Translations under genes and position numbers: made by a program
The notes under the pieces: generated by a model
The model's input: only the letters and a program-made list of their open reading frames with translations
Database searches by the model: none
Told to the model about the DNA's origin: nothing
Shown: piece by piece, positions 1 through 4,169 of the stretch
How positions within the stretch are numbered: position 1 is the stretch's first letter
Layout of the letters: every line of letters starts with the position of its first letter
Source: Candidatus Peregrinibacteria bacterium RIFCSPLOWO2_01_FULL_48_20
GTDB taxonomy: Bacteria > Patescibacteriota > Gracilibacteria > UBA1369 > 2-02-FULL-48-14
Reading direction: 5' to 3'
Length of the DNA: 6,641 bases
NCBI GenBank assembly: GCA_001787475.1
Contig: MFXB01000070.1
Location: 1 to 6,641 of the forward strand

Positions 1-171
1 ACCGCTTCCGAAGGAGCGGAAAGCGCTTTTTGGCCTTGGCTGGGATTCTTTGTCCCGGTTTTGATCGGCTCGATTTTGTGGGAACGAAAATCTTTTAAAG
101 TGTTTGTGATCAATGCGGCTCACTATTTGGTGGCTCTGCTCAGTTCCGGAGTTATTTTGGCACTTTGGTAA
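1..171 (+). CDS. DUF1761-like membrane protein, C-terminal fragment (5' end outside window)
   Basis: An open frame runs from the first base to a TAA at 169-171, giving the last 56 residues of a protein whose start lies outside the window. It has two hydrophobic segments. The first is WPWLGFFVPVLIGSILW; then comes a short basic turn, ERKSFK; the second is VFVINAAHYLVALLSSGVIL, ending in ALW. The pattern WLGF, then a short E/R-K-S-x-K turn, then (F/V)xINAxxxLV with a small-residue-rich final helix, matches my memory of the C-terminus of DUF1761 integral membrane proteins, whose function is unknown. The stop lies two bases before the ATG of the next gene, so the two are probably co-transcribed and may be translationally coupled. 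Because only two helices are visible, the family call is moderate, but that this is a real membrane-protein end is likely. Confidence 0.65.
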   Translation, partial: TASEGAESAFWPWLGFFVPVLIGSILWERKSFKVFVINAAHYLVALLSSGVILALW

Positions 172-173
172 AA

Positions 174-1274
174 ATGAAAAAAATCTTTTTTCTTTTTCTT
201 GGATTGATTTTTTTGAGCGCTTGTTCGAGCAATCGCAATGCTGTTGAGGCGATTCGGGACGGCGGAGAGTGGTTTTTGGGAAATCAGGACGAATCTTTCA
301 TTTATTATCAGTATGACACGGAAACGGACACTCATCCGGACAAGCATCACTCGGCGAGGGAGTTCGGGGCGCTGTGGTCCATTACGAAGTTGGCCGGTTT
401 TTTGAATGACTCGCGCTACAATGATTTGGCGCTGCGCGGCTGGGAACATTTTTCAAAAACTTTTGTGCGGGATGAAGTGAATGATTTTACTTATGTGAAC
501 ATTACGCCGAGCAAAATCAAGCTGAGTTACAATGCGTTCGCGACTTTGGTGCTTTTGGAATTGAACATGGATGGGAAAGACGCTGTTTTGGAGCAACTGG
601 CTAAGGGAATTTTGTACGCGCAAGCGGATAGTGGAGAGCTCGATACTTTTTATTATTCCGATCGCGCGACCGGCACCGATTATTATCCGGGACAGGCTCT
701 TTTGGCTTTGATGTCTTTGTACGAGGCGGGCGGAAACGAGGACTATTTGGATGCGGTGGCTAAGGCACTTCCCTACTATTCGGAAACGTACTGGGCGGGA
801 AATCCCAATACGGCTTTTGTACCGTGGCAAACACAAGCTTTCTATAAATACTACATGGCAACGGGCTCGCAAGAAGCGGTGGATTTTGTTTTTGCGATGA
901 ACGATTTTATGATTGATCACTTCGCGGAAGATGAAGCTTGCGAAAGCTTCGATACGGACAGCGGTATTGTGATGGCGGTTTATGTGGAGGGCATGAACAA
1001 GGCCTATATGCTGGCGGATGGACTGGGTGATGAGGCTCGAAAAACGTGTTATGGAAATTTTATTCGCGAAGGAAGCGAAGCGGTGATGGCGCTGCAAGAT
1101 TTTAACGAGTCGCTAATGCGACGGTTTTTCGGTAGCTCACCTTCGGTGAGTGGCGATGGCGCCGCCTTCGGCGGCTTCCACGGATCACTGCGCGACTTCA
1201 GCATGCAAGTGGATCGTAATCAGCACGCGGTAATGGCGCTCATGGGGGCCTATGAACTTGGTTTGGTGAAATAA
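174..1274 (+). CDS. Exported lipoprotein with alpha/alpha-toroid (six-hairpin glycosidase / terpenoid-cyclase-like) repeats
   Basis: The protein has 366 residues from ATG 174. An upstream TTG at 165 is in frame but would only add three residues before a perfect signal peptide. MKKIFFLFLGLIFLSAC is a lipoprotein signal with lipobox LSAC, so Cys17 should be lipidated and the protein anchored outside the cytoplasmic membrane. The mature part is all-helical, with recurring units such as residues 62-90 (EFGALWSI to RGW), 115-131 (LSYNAFATLVLLEL), 170-195 (YYPGQALLALMSLYEAGG to YLDAV) and 346-356 (VDRNQHAVMAL). These paired helices with aromatic/small positions and acidic loops resemble (alpha/alpha)6 barrels of carbohydrate-active or terpenoid-cyclase-like proteins. 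I do not recognise a specific family or catalytic site. Residues 320-334 (GSSPSVSGDGAAFGG) are encoded by two tandem palindromes and look like a low-complexity insert. There is no Shine-Dalgarno before the ATG. Confidence 0.85.
   Translation: MKKIFFLFLGLIFLSACSSNRNAVEAIRDGGEWFLGNQDESFIYYQYDTETDTHPDKHHSAREFGALWSITKLAGFLNDSRYNDLALRGWEHFSKTFVRDEVNDFTYVNITPSKIKLSYNAFATLVLLELNMDGKDAVLEQLAKGILYAQADSGELDTFYYSDRATGTDYYPGQALLALMSLYEAGGNEDYLDAVAKALPYYSETYWAGNPNTAFVPWQTQAFYKYYMATGSQEAVDFVFAMNDFMIDHFAEDEACESFDTDSGIVMAVYVEGMNKAYMLADGLGDEARKTCYGNFIREGSEAVMALQDFNESLMRRFFGSSPSVSGDGAAFGGFHGSLRDFSMQVDRNQHAVMALMGAYELGLVK
1127..1152. repeat. 26-base palindromic repeat, copy 1 (inside lipoprotein gene)
   Basis: This is identical over 26 bases to 1278-1303. 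Its core, 1136-1150, is CTCACC-TTC-GGTGAG, a perfect 6-bp stem with a three-base loop. It lies in frame inside the lipoprotein gene. A second hairpin of the same design, GCCGCC-TTC-GGCGGC at 1161-1175, follows ten bases later. Together they encode a Gly/Ser-rich stretch that interrupts the helical fold. Confidence 0.85.
1161..1175. repeat. Perfect 6-bp hairpin with TTC triloop
   Basis: GCCGCC-TTC-GGCGGC is a perfect inverted repeat with the same 6-3-6 geometry and the same TTC loop as the neighbouring repeat core at 1136-1150. It encodes AAFGG (residues 330-334) of the lipoprotein. Confidence 0.8.
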
Positions 1275-1277
1275 GTC

Positions 1278-1303
1278 TTTCGGTAGCTCACCTTCGGTGA
1301 GTG
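1278..1303. repeat. 26-base palindromic repeat, copy 2 (after lipoprotein stop)
   Basis: This is an exact copy of 1127-1152, starting three bases after the lipoprotein TAA. The hairpin core is 1287-1301. No T-run follows (GTGTGGTAATC comes next), so it is not a standard intrinsic terminator. It could still stabilise the 3' end of the upstream message. A right-half match of 12 bases recurs at 3134-3145 (TTCGGTGAGTGT). Confidence 0.85.
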
Positions 1304-1342
1304 TGGTAATCTCTTGTTCGTATATTCCTAACCCTCTCCTCC

Positions 1343-1558
1343 ATGCTCAGCGGCAAACCTTGCCTTCTGCACAAGATCGCTTTCGCGCTCCTCTTTATCG
1401 GTGGCCTCAACTGGGGTCTCGTGGGCGCTTTCGAATGGAATCTTGTTGATGTCCTCTTAGGAAACTGGCCGGTGGTGGTGCGAGTCGTTTATGTCCTCGT
1501 TGGACTTAGCGCTCTCGTTTCTCTTCTCGCTTGCCACTGCAAAGCGTGTAAGAAATAA
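1343..1558 (+). CDS. DUF378 family small membrane protein
   Basis: The protein has 71 residues with two transmembrane helices. After MLSGKPCLLHKI come AFALLFIGGLNWGLVGAF and then NLVDVLLG; the second helix is VVRVVYVLVGLSALVSLLAC. The signature IGGLNWGLVGxF followed by NLV and then a VYVLVGLSAL helix is characteristic of the DUF378 (YuzA-like) family of small bacterial membrane proteins of unknown function. The length is normal for the family. Unusually, the C-terminal tail ACHCKACKK carries three cysteines and a histidine in a C-x-C-x-x-C pattern, which could bind a metal or form disulfides depending on topology. The ATG at 1343 is the only reasonable start, as no in-frame start exists immediately upstream. 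The bases just before it are pyrimidine-rich (CCCTCTCCTCC), the opposite of a Shine-Dalgarno. A TATATT at 1321 could be a -10 element but lacks a convincing -35. Confidence 0.88.
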   Translation: MLSGKPCLLHKIAFALLFIGGLNWGLVGAFEWNLVDVLLGNWPVVVRVVYVLVGLSALVSLLACHCKACKK

Positions 1559-1571
1559 GCTTAAAAAGCTT
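1557..1571. other. AAGCTT-AAA-AAGCTT inverted repeat overlapping DUF378 stop
   Basis: A 6-bp stem with an AAA triloop begins within the TAA stop codon (1556-1558) and lies directly 5' of the terminator hairpin. It may contribute to 3'-end structure, or it may simply be an A/T-rich coincidence. Confidence 0.4.
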
Positions 1572-1574
1572 GAT

Positions 1575-1602
1575 AAAAAGGGGCTCGCAAGGGCTCTTTT
1601 TT
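1575..1602. terminator. Bidirectional intrinsic terminator between convergent genes
   Basis: Five A residues and G1580 pair with CTTTTT at the right. The stem continues through GG/CT and, after a one-base bulge (G1583), CTC/GGG, and closes on a GCAA (GNRA) tetraloop at 1587-1590. A run of six T follows on the + strand (1597-1602). On the - strand the equivalent run is the complement of A1575-1579. It lies between the + strand DUF378 stop (1558) and the - strand TPM gene stop (1631), so it can serve both transcripts. Confidence 0.75.
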
Positions 1603-1605
1603 AGT

Positions 1606-1628
1606 GCGCCTTCGCTACGCTGCGGCGT
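1606..1628. repeat. Imperfect dyad, CGCC ... GGCG with inner GC-TAC-GC
   Basis: The outer stem CGCC (1607-1610) pairs with GGCG (1624-1627), and an inner 2-bp GC-TAC-GC hairpin lies within. It sits immediately downstream of the TPM gene stop on the - strand, before the shared terminator. It resembles the small GC-rich dispersed palindromes elsewhere in the window, but only one copy is seen here. Confidence 0.35.
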
Positions 1629-1630
1629 GG

Positions 1631-2440
1631 TTACCATCGTCCACTTGCTCCGCCTCCGCCGAAGCCGCCACCGCCAAAGCCACCGAAACCTCCGGAGCTT
1701 CCGCCGCTTGAACCGCTTGAGCCATCGGATCCACCTCCCCAGAACCATGCTCCATGGTGTTTAAATTGTTTGAAGAAAAAAGTGGAGGCAATGAAATCCA
1801 AAAAAAGTCCGAGCAATGTAAAAAGTATAACCATGCCAAGGCTGTAGAAAAGAATGAACCCTGTTAATCCTCCAAAAATTCCTCCCATCCACCACGCTTT
1901 ACTGCGTGAGAATGTAACGAAAAGTCCTCGTGTTAAAAAGAATAACATAACGAGCAAGAAAAGGAGTTCGTCGTTGTTGAGAGAGGTGTCCGGCTGGGAA
2001 ACCAGAGTGAGGTCAAAAGCTTCCCCACGCGCCAAGTTATCCAGAACTTGCACACTTTCCAGGACACCTTGATCGTAATCTCCTTCCTTAAAATAAGAGG
2101 CAGCCACTTGATCGATAATGGCAAAGGATTGAGCGTCCGTAATGGCGCCTTCGAGGCCGTAACCCACTTCAATGCGCATTTCACGCTCTTGTTCCGCGAT
2201 CAAAAAAATCGTTCCGTTGTTGAATTCTTCTTGACCCACTCCCCAAGTGCGACCGATTTCGAGCGCGTAACTTTCAATGGGATAATCTTCCAGCGTTTCA
2301 ATTGTGACCACCACAATTTGGCTGGAGTTGTAAGCCTCCAAATCGGCAAGTTCCGTTTGCAAAGCCGTCTCGGTTTGCGCCGATAAAATTTCAGCGAGGT
2401 CGAGGACATAGCCATCGGGAGCTGGAGGAATAGAAGGCAT
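1631..2440 (-). CDS. TPM-domain (YgcG-type) membrane protein with Gly-rich tail
   Basis: The protein has 269 residues. Residues 1-140 form a TPM (formerly DUF477) domain: PPAPDGYVLDLAEILS, then SQIVVVTIETLEDYPIESYALEIGRTWGVG, then NNGTIFLIAEQEREMRIEVGYGLEGAITDA and a final Y-F-KEGDYDQGV helix. These are the usual landmarks of the YgcG family. Hydrophobic segments follow at about 157-177 and 184-223, the second long enough for two helices. The tail from 235 on is Gly/Ser-rich (GGFGGFGGGGFGGGG), typical of the family. The usual N-terminal signal peptide is missing: the ATG at 2440 is preceded in frame by GCA and a TAG stop, so there is no hidden extension. The gene lies 16 bases downstream of the LemA stop, and LemA with YgcG/TPM is a common two-gene pairing thought to act at the cell envelope. 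The exact biochemical role is not established. Confidence 0.92.
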   Translation of the reverse strand: MPSIPPAPDGYVLDLAEILSAQTETALQTELADLEAYNSSQIVVVTIETLEDYPIESYALEIGRTWGVGQEEFNNGTIFLIAEQEREMRIEVGYGLEGAITDAQSFAIIDQVAASYFKEGDYDQGVLESVQVLDNLARGEAFDLTLVSQPDTSLNNDELLFLLVMLFFLTRGLFVTFSRSKAWWMGGIFGGLTGFILFYSLGMVILFTLLGLFLDFIASTFFFKQFKHHGAWFWGGGSDGSSGSSGGSSGGFGGFGGGGFGGGGASGRW

Positions 2441-2456
2441 TGCCTACGGGTTTTGC

Positions 2457-3050
2457 TTAAAAATCAAATTCCACCGTGGGAGCATCCTGTGAGCCTTCGT
2501 CCGATTCAAAAAGAGGATATGCTTCGAAACCGAATGTGGCGGCTACAAATTTTGTCGGAATGGTGCGAATGGTCACATTGAAGGCGGTGGCGGCGTTGTT
2601 GAAGTCCATTCGTGCAACGGCCACACGATTTTCCGTGCCCTCCAATTGAGATTGCAGCGTTTGGAAATTTTCCGTTGCCGTGAGGTCGGGGTAAGCTTCC
2701 ACCGAAACGAGCAAACGGGCAAAGGCCGAGTCGAAAGTGCCTGCGGCCGCAATTTGATCTTCCACACTTGCATCCGGATTACTCGAAGTGGTGAGCCAAT
2801 TTGTGCGAGCTTCCGTCACTTCCGTGAGAGTGCTTTGTTCAAAGTCCGCCGCGCCTTGCACCGTGGCCACCAGCTCGGGTACAAGATCGCTTCGACGTTG
2901 ATACTGCACTTCAACTTCGGCCCAGGTACTTTGCACACTTCCCTCTTTCGTGACCAGTCCGTTGTAGATGGAGACCATCCAAAGACCGAGAATAATGAGC
3001 ACTCCAAGAATCCAAGCCCAGACGGGGATTTTTTTGAGACCGTTTGCCAT
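2457..3050 (-). CDS. lemA: LemA family membrane protein
   Basis: The protein has 197 residues. There is a short basic N-terminus (MANGLKKIP), then one transmembrane helix at about 11-30 (VWAWILGVLIILGLWMVSIYN), then a helical-bundle domain on the other side of the membrane. Family landmarks are clear: YNGLVTKEGSVQSTWAEVEV followed by QYQRRSDLVPELVATVQGAADFE, then FARLLVSVEAYPDLTATENFQTLQSQLEGTENRVAVARMDFN and the end FGFEAYPLFESDEGSQDAPTVEF. Length and architecture are normal and no lesion is seen. LemA proteins are single-pass membrane proteins of unresolved function. Here the gene is the first of an operon with the TPM/YgcG-type gene. The ATG at 3050 is the obvious start because it directly precedes the membrane helix, but no Shine-Dalgarno precedes it. 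A plausible promoter lies about 30-55 bases upstream. Confidence 0.95.
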   Translation of the reverse strand: MANGLKKIPVWAWILGVLIILGLWMVSIYNGLVTKEGSVQSTWAEVEVQYQRRSDLVPELVATVQGAADFEQSTLTEVTEARTNWLTTSSNPDASVEDQIAAAGTFDSAFARLLVSVEAYPDLTATENFQTLQSQLEGTENRVAVARMDFNNAATAFNVTIRTIPTKFVAATFGFEAYPLFESDEGSQDAPTVEFDF

Positions 3051-3076
3051 ACGAATGATTTAAGTTTATCGAAGGC

Positions 3077-3104
3077 AGTATAGTCGATTTTCATAAAAAT
3101 CAAA
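3077..3104 (-). promoter_or_regulatory. Candidate promoter of lemA operon
   Basis: Read on the - strand, TTTGAT (complement of 3099-3104) and TATACT (complement of 3077-3082) are separated by 16 bases. This would place the transcript start roughly 20 bases before the lemA ATG. The match is partial and the surroundings are A/T-rich, so it is tentative. Confidence 0.4.
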
Positions 3105-3156
3105 AATTGTTATATTGTATCAATTTTCAGTATTTCGGTGAGTGTTGGGCTTTGGC

Positions 3157-3186
3157 TTGAACGGAAGATGAGCTTTAGGCTACTCT
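3157..3186 (+). promoter_or_regulatory. Weak candidate promoter for tRNA-Ser
   Basis: TTGAAC (3157-3162) and TACTCT (3181-3186) are 18 bases apart, about 65 bases before the tRNA. The -10 match is poor. No better pair is evident in the 200-base gap between lemA and the tRNA. Confidence 0.25.
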
Positions 3187-3233
3187 AGATCTGGTCCTTC
3201 GGGATGCGTTGTGGGCAGGGGCAGGAAGAGAAC

Positions 3234-3248
3234 CTCGCCTGCGGCGAG
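3234..3248 (+). other. Perfect hairpin in tRNA leader
   Basis: CTCGCC-TGC-GGCGAG is a 6-bp stem with a triloop that ends two bases before the first base of tRNA-Ser. A second small stem with a TTCG loop (GTCC/GGAT, 3194-3205) lies further upstream. The hairpin may influence 5' processing of the precursor, or may belong to the same dispersed 6-3-6 palindrome type as those at 1136 and 1161. Confidence 0.6.
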
Positions 3249-3250
3249 TA

Positions 3251-3340
3251 GGAGAGATGGCCGAGTGGTTGAAGGCGACAGTCTTGAAAACTGTTAGGGG
3301 GCTTGCTCCCTCGGGGGTTCGAATCCCTCTCTCTCCGCCA
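3251..3340 (+). tRNA. tRNA-Ser(UGA)
   Basis: This is a 90-base class II tRNA. The acceptor stem GGAGAGA (3251-3257) pairs with TCTCTCC (3330-3336), followed by discriminator G and an encoded CCA (3338-3340). The D arm contains GGCCGAGTGGTTGAAGGC. The anticodon stem ACAGT/ACTGT encloses the loop CTTGAAA with anticodon TGA at 3285-3287, which decodes UCA and related serine codons. A long variable arm (about 3296-3311, AGGGGG/CTCCCT with loop CTTG) is diagnostic of serine-type tRNAs. The T arm carries GGTTCGAATCC-like bases. All stems are intact. The toxin-antitoxin promoter begins 11 bases after the CCA, with no visible terminator between, so read-through from the tRNA is possible. Confidence 0.97.
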
Positions 3341-3350
3341 AGAATATTCT
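3341..3350. promoter_or_regulatory. 10-bp perfect palindrome upstream of TA promoter
   Basis: AGAATATTCT directly abuts the CCA end of the tRNA and ends two bases before the -35 hexamer. It is a candidate second operator site for the toxin-antitoxin complex, inferred only from symmetry and position. Confidence 0.4.
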
Positions 3351-3351
3351 G

Positions 3352-3380
3352 TTGACAATTTTTGTCGACAAGCCTAGAAT
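3352..3380 (+). promoter_or_regulatory. Near-consensus promoter of the toxin-antitoxin operon
   Basis: A perfect TTGACA (3352-3357) and TAGAAT (3375-3380, five of six) are spaced by exactly 17 bases. The transcript start is expected near 3387, about 14 bases before the antitoxin ATG at 3401. This leaves a very short leader without a Shine-Dalgarno. Confidence 0.75.
3362..3371. promoter_or_regulatory. Candidate operator inside TA promoter spacer
   Basis: TTGTCGACAA is a perfect 10-bp palindrome between the -35 and -10 elements. A third half-site, GACAA at 3354-3358, overlaps the -35 and faces TTGTC across three T. Binding here would block RNA polymerase, as in the usual autoregulation of toxin-antitoxin operons by their own proteins. 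The binding protein is inferred, not shown. Confidence 0.55.
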
Positions 3381-3400
3381 GGTTTTGTATATTTCATTGT

Positions 3401-3652
3401 ATGAATCCAATCCTTAAAAGTCGCGATTACCATCGATCTTATCAAAAATGGGATGCGCTTTTGCTTGAGGGGAAAGTTGATGAGATTACTATCACTCCAG
3501 GGACAAAATCTGAAGTTTTCTTTACTTTGACTCTAAAAAAGAAGCCAAAAAGCAACGCGGAACGTATTCTTCAAACCTTGGAACGACTGCCAGTGGACTC
3601 TTCCACCTTACAGGACATCCGAGAAGATTATGATAGCGAGTATCGACTATGA
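3401..3652 (+). CDS. Antitoxin of the PIN-toxin pair (VapB-type position, family not recognised)
   Basis: The protein has 83 residues from ATG 3401. The frame is open back to a TTG at 3362, but that codon lies inside the promoter, upstream of the expected transcript start, so the longer version is unlikely. The sequence begins MNPILKSRDYHRSYQKWDALLLEGKVDEITI, followed by a strand-rich stretch (EVFFTLTLKKK), a helix (NAERILQTLERLP) and an acidic/aromatic tail, DIREDYDSEYRL. Such a tail is typical of antitoxin segments that wrap around a PIN toxin. I cannot assign the N-terminus confidently to AbrB, ribbon-helix-helix or Phd folds. The gene overlaps the toxin start by the four bases ATGA (3649-3652), the classical arrangement for coupled translation. 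The expected roles are toxin neutralisation and repression of the operon promoter, inferred from context. Confidence 0.85.
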   Translation: MNPILKSRDYHRSYQKWDALLLEGKVDEITITPGTKSEVFFTLTLKKKPKSNAERILQTLERLPVDSSTLQDIREDYDSEYRL

Positions 3653-4032
3653 GGAAAACCTACCTTTTAGACACCAATGTGCTTTCCGGTCTCCTTTCAA
3701 AGGATCCAGTGTACACGTGCGGTGTTCAGGCTTACATGAATGGCAACTGGGCTATTTCTTCCATCACGGAATTTGAGCTTTTCTTGTACAAGGAGAAAGT
3801 TGGTCTGCCTCCTAAATTGTTCCGAGATTTTTTGGCACCTTTTATTATTTATCCTTTGGATAGCGCGATTTTTGAAGTTGCCGCACAGTTGTTCGCTAAA
3901 CGTCGTCAACCTAAGCCGCACATGGCGGATCTTTTGATCGCCGCAACCGCTATTGTTCAACATGTGCCTTTGATCACAGCGGATAAGGGGATGCAAAAAT
4001 ATGCCCATGCGGAAATTATTCTGCTCAAGTGA
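3649..4032 (+). CDS. vapC: PIN-domain ribonuclease toxin, VapC family
   Basis: The protein has 127 residues, the normal length for VapC. The first strand and metal ligand are YLLDTNVLSGLL with Asp8. The second acidic residue is Glu41 in SSITEFELFLYK. The third is Asp94 in HMADLLIAATAI, and a fourth conserved acidic position is Asp112 in LITADKGMQKY. All four residues expected to coordinate Mg2+ or Mn2+ in a PIN nuclease are present, so the toxin looks intact. VapC toxins cleave specific RNAs, commonly tRNA or rRNA; the target of this one cannot be read from sequence. The start ATG overlaps the antitoxin stop (ATGA), so production is probably coupled. It is the last + strand gene before a convergent ATPase gene. 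Confidence 0.93.
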   Translation: MRKTYLLDTNVLSGLLSKDPVYTCGVQAYMNGNWAISSITEFELFLYKEKVGLPPKLFRDFLAPFIIYPLDSAIFEVAAQLFAKRRQPKPHMADLLIAATAIVQHVPLITADKGMQKYAHAEIILLK

Positions 4033-4082
4033 GGAGGCCGCTTCCCTGCCAAGCCAGCAACTTTTGCGTTTTCGGTCCTCCA
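4033..4082 (+). other. Structured 3' region after vapC
   Basis: GGAGGCC (4033-4039), immediately after the stop codon, can pair with GG-T-CCTCC (4074-4081) with one bulged base. The enclosed bases form small stems GCTT/AAGC (4040-4054) and GCAA-CTT-TTGC (4057-4067). There is no T-run after the closing stem, so it is not a standard intrinsic terminator. It may protect the 3' end of the transcript or be a remnant of the adjoining repeat region. Confidence 0.35.
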
Positions 4083-4103
4083 TGTTTGGACACAACTCCG
4101 TGG

Positions 4104-4164
4104 TAACTGGGCGCAGAGCGCCTCGATGGCGGTTCTAAGGTCGGTAGCGACTCTCCGCCAGTTA
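4104..4164. other. Nested inverted-repeat element between vapC and ATPase genes
   Basis: The outer arms TAACTGG (4104-4110) and CCAGTTA (4158-4164) are a perfect 7-bp inverted repeat. Inside, GGCGC-AGA-GCGCC (4110-4122) forms a triloop hairpin. TGGCGG (4127-4132) can pair with CCGCCA (4155-4160) around an inner stem AGGTCG/CGAC-t-CT with loop GTAG (4138-4154). The outer and inner long stems compete for the CCA bases. The right part is copy A of the 45-base repeat. Confidence 0.5.
4120..4164 (+). repeat. 45-base direct repeat, copy A
   Basis: This matches 6595-6639 at 42 of 45 positions in the same orientation, with differences at 4128, 4155 and 4161. It folds into an imperfect hairpin (4127-4160) with a one-sided internal loop and a bulged T. 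It ends six bases before the stop of the ATPase gene. Its bases 4151-4160 (CTCTCCGCCA) are identical to the 3' end of tRNA-Ser at 3331-3340. Confidence 0.85.
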
Positions 4165-4169
4165 GGAAA

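Noticed and set aside
453..1097. Long - strand open frame opposite the lipoprotein gene
   Set aside because: Its translation has no recognisable features, while the + strand frame has a signal peptide, lipobox and structured repeats.
1570..1764. Basic Arg-rich + strand open frame
   Set aside because: It is the complement of the Gly-rich tail of the TPM gene, whose GGN codons give Arg/Ser-rich readings on other frames.
3362..3400. Longer antitoxin from TTG 3362
   Set aside because: These codons sit in the promoter spacer and -10 region; the ATG at 3401 follows the expected transcript start.
4033..4082. tRNA-like element, suggested by GGAGG ... CCTCCA
   Set aside because: It is only 50 bases, has no T-loop or anticodon arm, and the CCA is part of the closing stem.
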